Origin: Gongronella butleri
Lineage: Eukaryota; Mucoromycota; Mucoromycetes; Mucorales; Cunninghamellaceae
Length of the DNA: 64,000 nt
Direction: 5' to 3'
Assembly (NCBI GenBank): GCA_025201375.1
Contig: JAIWZP010000029.1
Span: forward strand, 359,178-423,177
Part shown: positions 49,210-60,092 of the stretch, piece after piece
How positions within the stretch are numbered: position 1 is the stretch's first letter
Layout: the number at the start of each line of letters is the position of its first letter
Notes under the pieces: model-generated
Seen by the model: the letters and a program-made list of their open reading frames with translations, nothing else
What the model was told of the DNA's origin: nothing
The model's database searches: none
Translations under genes and position numbers: made by a program

Positions 49210-52200
49210 TCATTCGCTCGTGTCCATGGCCAGACCCTTCTTTTTGGCGCGCTGGTCGGCCATCCAAGCGTGGATTCTGTCCTTTAGCTCGGGTACTAAA
49301 CAGAAAAGACAAGGTAAGATGATTAAAAGAAGAAAAGAAAAAAAGAGAAAGATCGACTTACCAGGCTCGACCATGTCGATGGATAGAGGTGCGCGATTGT
49401 AGGGATCGCGGCTCTCGCCAAGCAGGTATCCCCTGATTGTGCTGCGGTCCATAATGACACCGGATGTTGGCAGGCGCACAGGGTCCTTCATGAGCGTGTT
49501 GAACACGGGATCTTGTAGTAGAAAAAAAGAAAGCAAATTTGCGTCAGACATGACGCGATTTTTGCTATTTTTTTTTTTTTTTTTTACCTTCGAATTCGTC
49601 CGGGAAGTCGGCAAAATCTTCATCTTCCTGTGCGGCATCCTTGATGGCGGCCTCGACCTGGTTGACGAAGGCCTCGAGCGCGGCGATCTGATCCGGGCTT
49701 TTGAGCTTGTACTTTGACAGGATGGCGGCCGCGCGGCTAAAGTCGTCCTTGTTGTAGGAGCGTTCGTCACGCGCGACGGCATTGACAAAGGCGGGGCACT
49801 TCAGGTTGAGGTAGATGTCGATGATCCTGCTCAGCAGCTTGCGTGGCGAAAAGTGGTACTTTTCTGGGTTCTTGACCTTGAGTTCCGTGGCCTGCTTGCC
49901 AACCAGCTTGTTCAGGTTATAGTCGAGCATCGCCGCAAGGCGGTCGACAATCTCCTCGGCCATGAATGGCTGCACCATCTCGGCCGACATCGCCTGCAGC
50001 ATGTACAACGTCTCGTTGCCAAGCGCCACCGTCGACTGCGCTTGCTGCTCAAGGTGCTCCAATTGCTGCTCGCGCTCGCGGATCGTGTCCTGTTCAAAAG
50101 CGTGAGTTTTTTTGCCACCCTTGTTCATAAAAACAATGGAGGAGGGGGGACTTACCGGTGCCTGCGCCTGCCATTGCGCCTGATCCTCCATCTCGGTCTG
50201 GATCTTGTGAATCTCCGTCAGCTTGTCCAGGCTCTCACCCATCAAGTAATTCATGTCTTGTCTTAGCATGTTGACAAAGCGCGTGAACAGCTCATGCTCG
50301 CTATAAAAAAAAAGAAATTGAATGATTTTTCTCTTTTTTTTTTTTTTTTTGCTGTTTTGGCAGCTTACACGTCCTGTAGTCGCTGACGGTGGTGTGGGTG
50401 GCTCCAGATGCGCTTCATCACGTGGCCAATGTGATAGCGGATGTTGTACTTTTCGTAAAATTGCGCGCTCGTGCCGGTCTGCTCGACCTCTGCAAAAAAA
50501 AAAAAAAAGGCGTGAGACGCGTTTTTGCTCCTTTTTCATCTTCTATGCCTCACTTACCAACATAATACGACATGAGGGTGGGCACGAGGGTGTGCAGCGC
50601 CAAAGGATTGGAATTGAGGATCGTTTCCAGCTCGCCTGGCTGGCCTTGGAAGACGGGATACGTGAAAAAGAAGAGAATCTGTGCAAAAAATGTAAGCGCG
50701 TCAGCTCCGCCCCAAAAATTGGGGCCCAGGTTACTTGGGCCTTTTTTTTTTTGTACCTCGACGAGCTTTGGCTTGAGATGTGGGTTCTGGATATACTGAG
50801 TGTTTTGCAAAAAGGTGAGAATGAAGGTGACCAGGTCCTCCTGCGGGTGCGAAGGCATCACACGCGTCTCGTAGCCATATCTTTAGGGGAAAGGGCAAAG
50901 AAATGAGTCAAAGACGCGTCGCGCGGAGCTGAAGTTGTACTTACTTTCCCAAAAAGAGGAAAAAGTCGGCAATGTCGCCAAGGATGAATTCGGGCAACAT
51001 AGCAAAGACGTCGGGGACGTCAGCAGGCAGCGGGAGCGTGATGGGCACCTGCGGGTACTGATGCTTGGGATCTACGATGCGCAACAGCCACGCCATCACC
51101 AGGTTGTAAAAGTCCAGGATGCGGCCAAGCAATTGCGGGTCCAAAATCATCGATTCGTACACAAGCTTGTATTGCGTCAGGCGCTCCACCTCTTTCTGCA
51201 ATAAAAACGAGGCATTGAGTTTCACGAATGCATCTATTTTGGCGCGTTTCTTTTGTGCTTTACCTTCATTTGCTTGGCAACAAAATCCTGGAGCACGCCA
51301 GCTTGGGTCTAAAGGAGGAAGAAAAAGAAAAGGCATGGTCAGAGCAGAAAAAAAATTGAAGAGGACACGTACGTTGGCTGTGGCGGCAGCAGCTTGCTCC
51401 GCTTGCTCGGATTTCTTTTTTGCCTCTTGAAGCTGCTTGATCACCGATTGAAAGTCGGCCATTGCGCGCAGCGGACCATAATGCAGGAATGTAATGGTCA
51501 AATGAAACACCTCCGTGATGAAATTGTGATCTAGCAGCAAAAAAGGGGAGTGAGTGGCGGCGCTACCCTTGAAATTGTTGCTTCGCGGCACTCACTGTCG
51601 GTAACCTGCGCAGCATTATAATACGCATCGGCCTGCTGCTGGTCGGCCTTGAGTTTTGTCTCGCCGGACACGTCGAGACGGCGGCTTGTGCGCAGATAGT
51701 GCGGGTCCACCTTGTCAATCTTTGATTAAAAGAGGAAAAAGGATCGAATAAGACATCTCATTGTGATTTTTGCTATTTTTCTTTTTTACTTTTGAGTGTC
51801 GGATGTCCAGGAAGGGCTCGCAGAGTCTCAAAAGATTGTTTGTCATGTTGTGCATGAAACCTTCCGACGACACGAGGCGCATGTCGACATGCATCTGTCT
51901 ACGCGGCTTGTTGAGCTTGATAACATGCGCAAAATAATCGAGCAGCTTGCTGCGACCCGCAGGACTCGCACGCACAATGTTGTTGGACACACCAAACAAT
52001 GCCGTCTATATAATAAAAAAACAATCAATCGATCCCGCGTGGCATCCTCATTTTGTTGCTTTGGGAGCATACCTCAAGATTGAGCACGGAGCCACGCAGA
52101 CCATTCATGGCCGAATGCAAATCAGCAGCATTGCGCTCATCGGGATGCTGGAAATACGATGCAGCAACGTCCGGCTGGGGAAGAAAAAAAAAGTGAGATG

Positions 52201-53747
52201 GGCGCGTCGAAAGAAAAAAAAAAAAGGTGCCTTACACTGCGGTCTGGATAGGCCGCCAAGGCGAAAAAGGGCCCGAGGATCGATTGCTGCTCAATTGTGA
52301 CGGCCGTCGCATTCTCGGGATCAAATTCTGGGAAAAAGGGCAGGGCCGCAGCGAGTGCCTTGTTATCACACAGCGCAGCCACGCACTGAAAACAAGAAAA
52401 AACACAAAGAAAAAGCGCAATTAGCGGCCGAAAAAGACCCACATCCATCCATCACTTACATCGAGCTGTGTGCGGAAATCACCAATGATGCTCTTGTTAA
52501 CGACCTGGACAGCAATGGCTTGCAAGGCGGGACCCATGATCTACCATACGAAAAAAAAAAGAAAATGAACCCCTTTTTTCGCTTTTTTTTCCACATTCTA
52601 CATACGGTGTCGAGGCCGTCGTCATGGAAGCGCTCGGCAAGTTGTGTCCAGTAGGCGACGGGCATGCCATTGGGGCTATCTGGCCCGGCCATGAGGCGAG
52701 GGACGAGCTGTGCGGGACCCAATTGCGCGGTGGCAGTGTCGATTTGCGGGAACATGTCTGGGATCTGGATGACGAGGCCAGAATACGACACAATCAGGTT
52801 GCGGATGTGATCTAGCGCCGCAAGACGCTTGTCCAGCACGGCCTTGTCCAGGTTTTGGCTGCGGACAATCGTGTTTTTCTTGATGTCAACCGCCAAACGC
52901 CAGCAGGTGCACAAATAGTCAAAGTGCGGGAGCTGGATCGTCGCGAGAATGTCGTCGGGGAGCTCGGGATGCGGCACATTCGGGTCAATCGACAGGCGCG
53001 CCAAAAGCACGCGATCGAGCAGCTGGTCGTTCAGGCGGAATGGCTGCGGCTCTAAAAAAAATCGAACAAAAAAAAAAAGGATTGAGGATACGCAATTGGT
53101 ACCATTTTGTTGCTTTTTACCTTGCTCCTCAGTCAGCTCCTCGACGAGGTCATGCAGATAGACGCACTTGCCGCGCTTGTAGGCAGTGGAAGGCTAGACA
53201 AAACACGTCAATTCATCGTTTTACAGTTTTTTTTTTTTGAAAAACGGGTCCTTACGTCGAGGGTGACTTGCAGGATACGCGCATACACCTCATTCATCCA
53301 ATCGTCCATGGACTTTGCGGGTTGCTGAGGAGCGATGGCTGCGGGGGCTGGCATGGATGGCGCGGATGGCGCGGATGGCGAGGATGACGCGTTCGACGGC
53401 TGGACTGGCGCGGATGACGACGCAGTTGCTGCCGCGGGCTTAGGCTTAGGCTTGACAGGCTAAAAGACGAATGAGCAATTGCATTGGACCCTCCTTTTCG
53501 CATTTCTTACGACTGTTGTCTCGCCAAGGACGGGCAAAGGCTGCTTGCGCGTGGACTGCGACGCCTCAGGGCGGTCGTGTTGTTGCTGCTGCTGTTGCTG
53601 CTGTTGCTGCTTTTTTTGCTCTTCGGCTTCCTGCTGAAGCTTCGCAAATCGCTTCATACGTATCTAAATGCAGCGATGAAGGTCAAAACACCTTTATCAT
53701 CATGCAATGGCACTCACCTTCTCCATATCAGGGTTCTCGGACGACAT
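49210..53747 (-). CDS. UFD2: Ubiquitin conjugation factor E4 (UFD2/UBE4), U-box E3/E4 ligase
   Basis: Elongates ubiquitin chains with Cdc48/p97. Twenty exons: 53747-53718, 53663-53511, 53459-53256, 53193-53121, 53051-52606, 52540-52460, 52385-52236, 52174-52073, 52005-51790, 51719-51596, 51530-51373, 51308-51264, 51195-50945, 50880-50757, 50678-50558, 50489-50369, 50300-50156, 50089-49588, 49511-49362, 49295-49210; 1093 aa, phases checked throughout. N-terminus: [16 protein letters not shown] with a Gln-rich tract, then Pro/Ala/Ser low complexity. UFD2 core landmarks: [75 protein letters not shown]-terminal U-box from about residue 1016: [48 protein letters not shown]. The most intron-dense gene here. 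Divergent with the 240-aa gene (176 bases between starts). Confidence 0.94.
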
Positions 53748-53923
53748 TTTCGGCAAAAACAAGACAAACGATGCGTCAGAGGAAAGAGAAAAAGAAAGAA
53801 ATAGAAAAAAAGGGCGGCGGAGGGACGTGTTTGGGCGAATTGGGCGACTTGAAAGAATAAAAAAGGAAGCGCGGTTTGAAATTGTGCGTTTTTTTCATTC
53901 TCTTCTTCCCCTCGTTCCCCCTC
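53748..53923. promoter_or_regulatory. Divergent promoter, UFD2 / 240-aa gene
   Basis: 176 bases between opposite start codons. It is purine-rich on the plus strand at 53770-53870 and pyrimidine-rich just before the plus-strand ATG at 53924. Shared regulation is inferred from spacing only. Confidence 0.5.
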
Positions 53924-54811
53924 ATGGCCGACGCAAACAACACGCCTCCAGACGCATACCGGCCAATAAAGACCGAAGAGAGCAGCAGCGCTGAAGATAT
54001 CAGCAGAATTGAACAGACGCAAACGAAAAGCACCAGAAAACCTCCCACACATGCAAAAATTCTTGACAAGAGACCTGTATGAAAACAAATGAAAAAGAAA
54101 AGCAAAAAAAAAAAAAACACGCTCACCTAACGCTTCTTTTTTTTTTCCTTGTCAGATCAAATTCGTCAACTGGAATACCAAGCCGTAAGACGAAAAAAGG
54201 AGGAAAAAGGGCAAAAGTCGCGTTCATTCAGGCGCGCTCATCGTGCTTTTTTGTTTTTTTTTTTTTCTAGTCGCGCTGGACGACCATTTACGCCCATTCA
54301 ATTTGGCGGGAACGACAGCAGCAGTGGCATCACGGCGGTGCGACATGCGCCGCTAAAGGAAAAGGCCGCGCGCGCACCACTACCCACATTTGACGGCCAG
54401 ACGACCAAAGAGATCAACGCGGCGCGCGCACGCTACTACCGCGGCCTGATCCGCCTGGCATTGAACCAGCTGCGGCTCACCCAGGACGTCCACTCGAGGT
54501 TCAGAAACGTGGTGCTGTTCAAGACAATGACCAATATCAATCGGCTCAAACACGACTACCTTGCGCGACAACACGACTTTATCATGCGCAAGCAGGGCAT
54601 GGAAGATTATTGCCACTCGCTCGATACCAATCTGATCCTCGAAAAGCAACAATACGGCAAAGCATACCTAAAGTATTTAAACGCCTGCATTGCAAAGGGC
54701 ATCGAGCCTGACACGTCCCTCGACCCAGACGCCCCCGATACGATCGTCCAAAATCCCAGTTACGCGTCCCAATCCTCGTCCAATGCCCACGAAAATAAGC
54801 GCAATGCGTGA
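53924..54811 (+). CDS. Unknown protein
   Basis: Three exons: 53924-54076, 54156-54184 (only 29 bases), 54271-54811; 240 aa. The N-terminus is polar (MADANNTPPDAYRPIKTEE..). The tiny exon supplies IKFVNWNTKP, leading into RAGRPFTPIQFGGNDSSSG. A helical region with conserved-looking residues follows (TTKEINAARARYYRGLIRLALNQLRL, RFRNVVLFKTMTNINRLKHDY, YGKAYLKYLNACIAKGIEP). The splice phases are forced by the otherwise discontinuous frames, which supports the model. No family recognised; possibly a structural subunit, which is a guess. Confidence 0.65.
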
Positions 54812-54970
54812 AAATTTCCCCTTTTTTTTATCACGTCTCACGCCTGCGCGCATATAACCCATCGCTGGATGAATAAAAAAAAAAAAAAAAGCGACGAATT
54901 GAAACCAAGCCCTGTTCCTTTCTTTCCCCTTTTTTTCTCGTTTCTCTTTTCGCCTTTTATCTATTTTTCA

Positions 54971-55795
54971 ATGAAATTGGTGGGTCTGACCGGTGGCATC
55001 GCCTCTGGTAAGCCAAAAAAGCGTGTCGCGACCCTTTTTGCCTTGCAATTGACGCGCTTGACGCCCGTTGTATAGGAAAGTCGACGGTGTCGCGGCTCCT
55101 CCAAGAGGAAAAAGTGCCAGTGATCGACGCTGACAAGATAGCGAGGGATATCGTGGCGCCCGGCCGCCGCGCCAACACCCTGATCCGCAAACACTTTGGT
55201 GATGACGTGTTTTTGCCCGACGGCAACCTTGACAGGCCCAAGCTCGGCCAAATCGTGTTTGCCGACGAGCAAAAGCGCAAAATCCTCAATAGCTGCACAC
55301 ATCCCTATGTCAGGCTTGAAATGCTAAAGGAAGTCGTGGCTTATTGGCTCGCAGGCAAGCGCGTCGTCGTCCTCGATGTGCCCCTCCTCTTTGAAAGCAA
55401 ATTGGACCGCTTCGTCGGCACCACCGTCGTTGTCTTTTGGTAAATTGGAACAAAAAAAAACGCGGCCATTCTCACCTTGTCATCTCTTTTTTTTTCGCTT
55501 TATCAGCTCCGAATTGCTCCAGCTCCGGCGGCTCATGCAGCGCGACAACCTGGACGAGCACGCGGCCACACAACGATTGCGTGCACAAAAGCCTCTGCCG
55601 GAAAAAGTCGAGCTTGCCGACATTGTCATTGACAATTCCACGGATCTCGTCGAATTGAAGAAACAGGTGCGTGGCCTCGTGCAAAAGATCACGCCCAGCA
55701 CGCTCATCTGGCTCCTCGAGTACGTTGCGCCACCCATGCTCATTGCCGCCGCCGCCTACAGCCTGCGCATCGCCTATTTGCATCGCACAACCTGA
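54971..55795 (+). CDS. Dephospho-CoA kinase
   Basis: Last step of CoA synthesis (3'-phosphorylation of dephospho-CoA). Exons 54971-55007, 55076-55439, 55507-55795; 229 aa. P-loop GLTGGIASGKST (residues 5-16, split by intron 1), VIDADKIARDIV, HPYVRLEML, VVLDVPLLFES and, across intron 2, VVFC-SELLQLRRLMQRDNL, then IDNSTDLVELKKQV. The C-terminal 30 residues (STLIWLLEYVAPPMLIAAAAYSL) form a membrane-spanning or membrane-associated helix, absent from bacterial CoaE but known in some eukaryotic relatives (Cab5-like), suggesting attachment to mitochondrial or ER membrane (inference). Convergent with DHFR; AATAAA at 55837-55842. Confidence 0.93.
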
Positions 55796-55866
55796 CTTTC
55801 TGAGTTTTCCTCCAAATTGTACCATTACTACCCTCAAATAAATTAAAGAGGTACCCACAAACGCAA

Positions 55867-56553
55867 TCACGCCTTTTTAGTATACATGACAAAGTCAAAA
55901 TCGATGTCATTTTGCGATTGGATGCCTTGAACCACAGGGCTGCCGACAAAATCCTCGAGCTCTTGGTGTGTGGCCATTTGAAATTGCGTGTCGGGGATCT
56001 CGGGAAAGAACGTGTCGCACTCGATCGCCGTGTGCACGCGCGTCAGCAGGATGCGCTCGCATTGCGGCGACGTCAAAGCCGTGCGATAAATGTGCGCACC
56101 GCCAATCACAAACACACGATGGTGCTTTACAGGATCCACTGCCGCCAATGCCGCGTCCAGAGAATCCACAAGCACCGTGTTGGCCGCGCCTTGCCTAAAA
56201 AAGCGCCAAAAAAAAAAAAAAAAAGAAAGAAAGAAAGGGGAGAAAAAGCGCGTCAGCTGCTACCCCTGGGCCCAAAACACGCGCACCAAAGAGGGTTTCA
56301 CTTACAAGTCATAGTCCTTGTTGCGCGAAATGACTACATTGAAGCGATCTGCAAGCGGTCTAAACTTGGTCGGGATCGATTCCCAGGTGACGCGGCCCAT
56401 GATCACCACGTTTTGCTTGCATGACTCGCTCGGCACCGCCAGCGATGTTTTTTTGAAGAAAGCCATGTCCTTGGGCAGCCGCCATGGCAAGCTACCGCCA
56501 ATACCAATACCTCGCTCCTTGGTCGTCGCCACAATCAACGAAAACGTGCTCAT
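55867..56553 (-). CDS. Dihydrofolate reductase
   Basis: NADPH-dependent reduction of dihydrofolate. Exons 56553-56306 and 56194-55867, 191 aa, the usual eukaryotic length. Motifs: SLIVATTKERGIGIGGSLPW, WRLPKDMAFFKKTS, NVVIMGRVTWESIP, RFNVVISRN, VFVIGGAHIYRTAL, RILLTRVHTAIECDTFFPEI. The acidic active-site residue that is Glu/Asp after the Trp loop is Asp in LPKDM. The single intron (GTAAGTG..TTTTTTAG) joins DYDL-QGAANTVLV in frame. DHFR uses the NADPH whose precursor NADP is made by the NAD kinase at 11.6 kb; there is no physical linkage. Confidence 0.95.
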
Positions 56554-56820
56554 GGTTAAAAGAATAAAAAAGAGATCGTCGTGAAAAAACGAAAGAATGG
56601 GAGCACGAAGCGAGCTGCGCCCTTAAAAAAAAAAAAAAGAATTCGTGACACGCGTTCCGACTCCACCCCGCTCTCCCGCCCGCCGCATCCTCAGGCCGTT
56701 CTGCAGATGAATCCTCGTCATTTTCACAAATCTACGATAGCACGGGGCCACGGGCTCCTCGTCAACCTTTTCTTTGTTTGTCCTTTGTCGTGAAACTTGT
56801 ACCGTTCGAAAAAAAAAAAC
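56554..56820. other. Spacer upstream of DHFR
   Basis: Short promoter region with an A-run near 56624-56638. It merges at about 56820 into the R2 repeat. Nothing else seen. Confidence 0.4.
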
Positions 56821-56824
56821 ACAC

Positions 56825-58300
56825 TCGCATGTCATTTTCAGATTGTTTGGTCGGCCGATAAACGACTGCTGCATGTTTGCAAATTCCGGTCAAACCTTTC
56901 ATCCATTTTCAATCTCGATTTTCTCGACAACAAACTTGACAATTCACAGTGCCTTTAACGTGCCAAAAGCATCTGTTGAATCTCTATCGAACGAGACCAG
57001 TTTCGCAGGTGGTTGGCCAAAACTCGCTGTCAGGATCCGCCCCGCGTTCCCGACATGTGCCACGCCTTTTGACCCTTTTTCCTTTTTTTCTTTTGCGTGC
57101 ATCGCTAGCTCTCTCATCCCACTCGCTCCTCACGCCACCATGACCATCCGCCCTTGCCTTGTCTCTCTGCCCCTTTCTGGCTTGCCGCCCATGAATGCCT
57201 TTCCTTGTCTTGTTTGTCTCGCGCGTGCCCCACTCCTTTGGCCGCGCCCTCTTTCCTTTTTTTTTGGGAATTGCCCATCCAGCTCTCGCCGCTGACACTT
57301 TGGAAGCCCGACTGGGCAATCCCCATCATCGGCTGCCCATTTAAGCAGCCGCTTCCCCTTTCCCCTTTTTTCCCCCTTTTTCTTTACCTGATCATTTCCC
57401 TGTTTGCCGCACCGTCCCCTGTCCCTCTCTTGTCCAATAAAACATATTGTCCGAAACCATGCACTACAGCCCCTCGCCAAGACATCGACAGCGCCGTGAG
57501 AGCATTTCCTCGCTTGACGAGGAATTGCTCGAACTGGGCATTGAAGTCGATGTCTCCACGCCAGCCCCCGCGCCTGCATTGTCCCCGGTCGTGACGCCCG
57601 AGGTCCAGCAAACGCGTGCGCCTGACACTCGCAGAGAAAATCCACTTATTCAGCTAAATCTTTAATTGCGATATGCTCGACAACGGTCTAGTCAACCTAT
57701 GATTTTTATTTCAGATTTACTAACAGACATGGGGGCAAAGCATCTAATGGGACAACTTTCAGCGCGCTAGCTTGGGTTTGGACTTTTTGCATCGGTCATT
57801 TCACCAGCAGCCAGCAGCCCATCACTTACAGTATCATCAGCGCAGAAAAATGTGCAAAATAAAAAAGTAAAAAAAATAAAAGACATAAAAATTCCATGCA
57901 ATCCACCACCTTAATTTGGAAGTGTCAAACCTTAAATTTTTGCAAAAAATCTTGCCAAAAGTAGGCACTTTTCTCAGTCGATCGGCGTTTATGCGTCACT
58001 CTTTGAGCATTTTTCTTGAAGTTAGCGCGACCTGCCATTTTGTCTGCCAGTAACAAATTGTCGGAGTTACCTGTTTGGGATGCATTGATCACTCGGAGTT
58101 AGAAATTTCCCAAATTTGGCATTTTCTGAGATTGAAATGTGTGACCCCTGAATTTTTCAAAAGTGGTCGTTGCGCTTCGGGAGTTTAAACTTTTTTGTTG
58201 CAAATTTTGTGCTGAAAGCTGAATGCGATGTATGATACTGTAGCAGCTCTTTTTTGAGCGGGGTCGACCATGCAGCAGCTGGTGACAGATGAATACAAAA
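56825..58300 (+). repeat. Dispersed repeat R2 and neighbours (right block), split by a solo LTR
   Basis: 56825-57027 and 57628-57790 together form one R2 copy (compare 33415-33750, 9420-9790): host text reads GGCCAAAACTCGC | AGAGAAAATCCA, matching GATCAAAACTGGC AGAAAAAATCCA at 33594. 57780-58300 matches 9770-9860 and 10400-10870. Heptamers at 57827, 58236, 58308, 58321, 58344, 58384, 58405 and 58503. Confidence 0.7.
57028..57627 (+). mobile_element. Solo LTR (600 bp), 5-bp target-site duplication, open frame through its 3' end
   Basis: Begins TGTCAGG and ends CCTGACA (perfect 7-bp inverted ends, TG..CA), flanked by CTCGC on both sides (57023-57027; 57628-57632). The intact R2 copies at 33.6 and 9.6 kb show the empty site. 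CCAATAAAAC at 57434 is a plausible poly(A) signal. Downstream of it an ATG at 57459 opens MHYSPSPRHRQRRES.. and stays open past the LTR end; a gag starting inside the LTR, as in Ty1, would look like this (inference). No relation seen to the 302-bp LTR at 34.4 kb. Confidence 0.8.
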
Positions 58301-58517
58301 TTGGAGATACAGTACTGCTCTACTGTAGTAAATTCGACGTTTTTACAGTATTTGGACAAAAGATGCTTGGCTCTTCTGCATGATACTGTAATGCAATTTT
58401 ATGATACAGTACGCCTTATTTAGAACGCGCGCACGGATATTATGACGCCTATTTTTCAATTGGCACAGCCCTTGACCCCGTCAACAGATTTCACTATTGG
58501 GATACAGTACGCACGCT

Positions 58518-58680
58518 ATGTCTGGGATCCACCCACGCACGCGTGAGGCGTGCAAGGAAATGGTTCAAAAAAAGGTGTGGCGCGCCAACTACTGTACAGA
58601 CCGGAGGAGCAGGTTGTTGAGGAGGAGGCGATTGACGTCGGGCTCAAAAATGACGATAATTTTGCTTGCCTCTTAAGAAA
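58518..58680 (+). pseudogene. Coding-like remnant carrying a TACTGTA insertion
   Basis: From ATG 58518 the frame reads MSGIHPRTREACKEM..VWRANY and then, after TACTGTA (58590-58596), switches to a basic Arg-rich tail. The alternative frame directly after the heptamer is acidic and protein-like (PEEQVVEEEAIDVGLKNDD). The two halves are offset by exactly the 5 extra bases expected from a transposon scar. Function unknown; a remnant. Confidence 0.35.
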
Positions 58681-58692
58681 AATTTTCACTCT

Positions 58693-59301
58693 TACAGTAC
58701 GCCTAGATAGGATTTTCTGTTGATAAATCGAGAATTGGGCAATCGAATTGGCACTTTGAATGCACTTGGCTTTGCATTTGCGATGCTTTGACAGACGTTT
58801 TAGGGGTAATTGATGATTCTAAATCGCATGGTGAAGTCTGAAATGCATGTCAGGTTGCTGGATTTGGAGCACTTAAGCGATTTGCGCCGATTTCGCCCTG
58901 TCTTTGAAGTTTGCTCTAATACAAGTGCTTCAAAAATCGCTCAATTCGTAATTCTGTTCACGTAACCAGATGTAAAATTTTGATTTAGAATCGAATAAAG
59001 TTCTCACACAATGTCCGTTAACTTAATAAAATTTCGAGATAATCGCACTTTACGCGACTTTACGCGATTTTGGCCTTTGGCGGCGGTAAAAGTGCGATTA
59101 TCAGGTGTTTTTATTAAACGAGCAAGGCTCGAAAGTAACACCATTCGATTCCAAATCAAATTTTACATCCAGGGGCATCGCGTTAGTTCATCTCAGTGCA
59201 TTACTGGGCGCTCAGCAAGAGATTAAAGTCAAAAATGCAGCTGCCCAATTCTCGATTTATGAACAGAAAATCCTAGCTAGGCCTTACAGTACAGTACTGT
59301 A
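58693..59301. mobile_element. Fold-back MITE, copy A (Tc1/mariner-like termini)
   Basis: About 600 bp with terminal inverted repeats of roughly 45 bp. The left end is TACAGTACGCCTAGATAGG then ATTTTCTGTT..ATAAATCGAGAATTGGGC; the right end is the inverse, with GGCCTAGCTAGG and nested TACTGTA units at its tip (59285-59301). Each end is TA followed by CAGTA, as expected for a Tc1/mariner element with a TA target. The interior is itself a large palindrome (58975-59060 against 59090-59170). No coding, so non-autonomous. Related copies at 10.0, 35.6 and 60.1 kb. Confidence 0.65.
59285..59301 (+). repeat. Three nested TACWGTA heptamers
   Basis: TACAGTACAGTACTGTA: three heptamers overlapping by TA. 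This is the product expected if a TA-specific element inserted and left a 5-bp scar three times at the same place. Confidence 0.75.
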
Positions 59302-59539
59302 ATTTTTCTTTCTTCCCATCCATGTTATTTCAAGACTTTGTTAAGGAAGTGCGCGCGCACTTGTGCACGAGAATGACTTTTTTGGACCTTTTATCCCCAA
59401 CGCATACACCTTGCCAGCCGTGACTTTCTTGCCGCCGCAAGATAAGGTGCGGACTGCCGGCGAAACCAAGAGCAAGCGCCGCGCCGTCGGTGCCAGCACG
59501 GCCGCACCTCGCGTGGCGGCACGCTGCTGCCTGTCACTT

Positions 59540-60092
59540 TGACGACAAACGAGACAAAGCACATGTTGGCAGATATCATCATCGTTTTTATTGAAAACCT
59601 TCAAGCCAAATACCAGGCACCCAATGGAGCACGCTGGACGCTGCTGACGTCTGTCCAGGAGGCTTTAGTGTGCAGGGTGACATCTTCTTCAGTGGCGCAA
59701 CGATTCCCTTATATTACTGTAAGATCTGCGTCCTTGGGGTTGGCTTTTCAGAGCAGCCATTGTCAGCACGCGCATATGATACTGTACGTGTCAGGTCCCG
59801 CCGGACCCGAACCGACATACTGTAGTAAGGGCCCAGGCCTAGGTGGCCTCGTTGTTGCGACACCACCCTCGTTGTCGACCGTCGTGGTGGGGGTAGTAGT
59901 GGGGGAATTGGCAGAATCCCCGGCGGCGTTACTTACTGTTGATGAGTGAGGTGATCTGTTGGCATCATCGATGGCACCAGGACTTGCATCATGTGGATAG
60001 GCGTCGTGGATTGCGGAATGCCTATCATGGTGGTATTGGAGTTGACACCCGACAAACTGTCAGGTCCCGCCGGACTCGAACCGACATAGTAA
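59540..60092 (-). pseudogene. Degraded minus-strand coding remnants with a repeated GPYYVGS-PAGPD motif
   Basis: Minus-strand translation shows GPYYVGSSPAGPDS, then LSGVNSNTTMIGIPQS and a His/Met-rich stretch to a stop near 59950 (copy Y, 60092-59950). A second version of the same motif lies at 59840-59788 (copy X), where a TACTGTA scar at 59818 breaks the frame. Copy Y is broken by the fold-back element at 60093-60687; its 5' part continues at 60688-60743, starting at an ATG (60743). Possibly pieces of a retroelement gag or of a host gene; not recognised. Confidence 0.4.

Noticed and set aside
57447..57665. A free-standing 72-codon host gene
   Set aside because: It lies almost wholly inside the TSD-flanked solo LTR and continues into repeat R2, so it is treated as part of the LTR element.
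60056..60090. tRNA T-arm-like sequence on the minus strand (GGTTCGAGTCC)
   Set aside because: No matching acceptor 5' strand, D-arm or anticodon arm upstream; the resemblance sits inside the coding repeat.
59787..60092. TGTCAGGTCCCGCC at 59787 and 60057 as LTR starts of the same family as 57028
   Set aside because: Similarity is limited to about 30 bases, no matching ends or target duplications were found, and the minus-strand coding repeat GPYYVGS-PAGPD explains it better.
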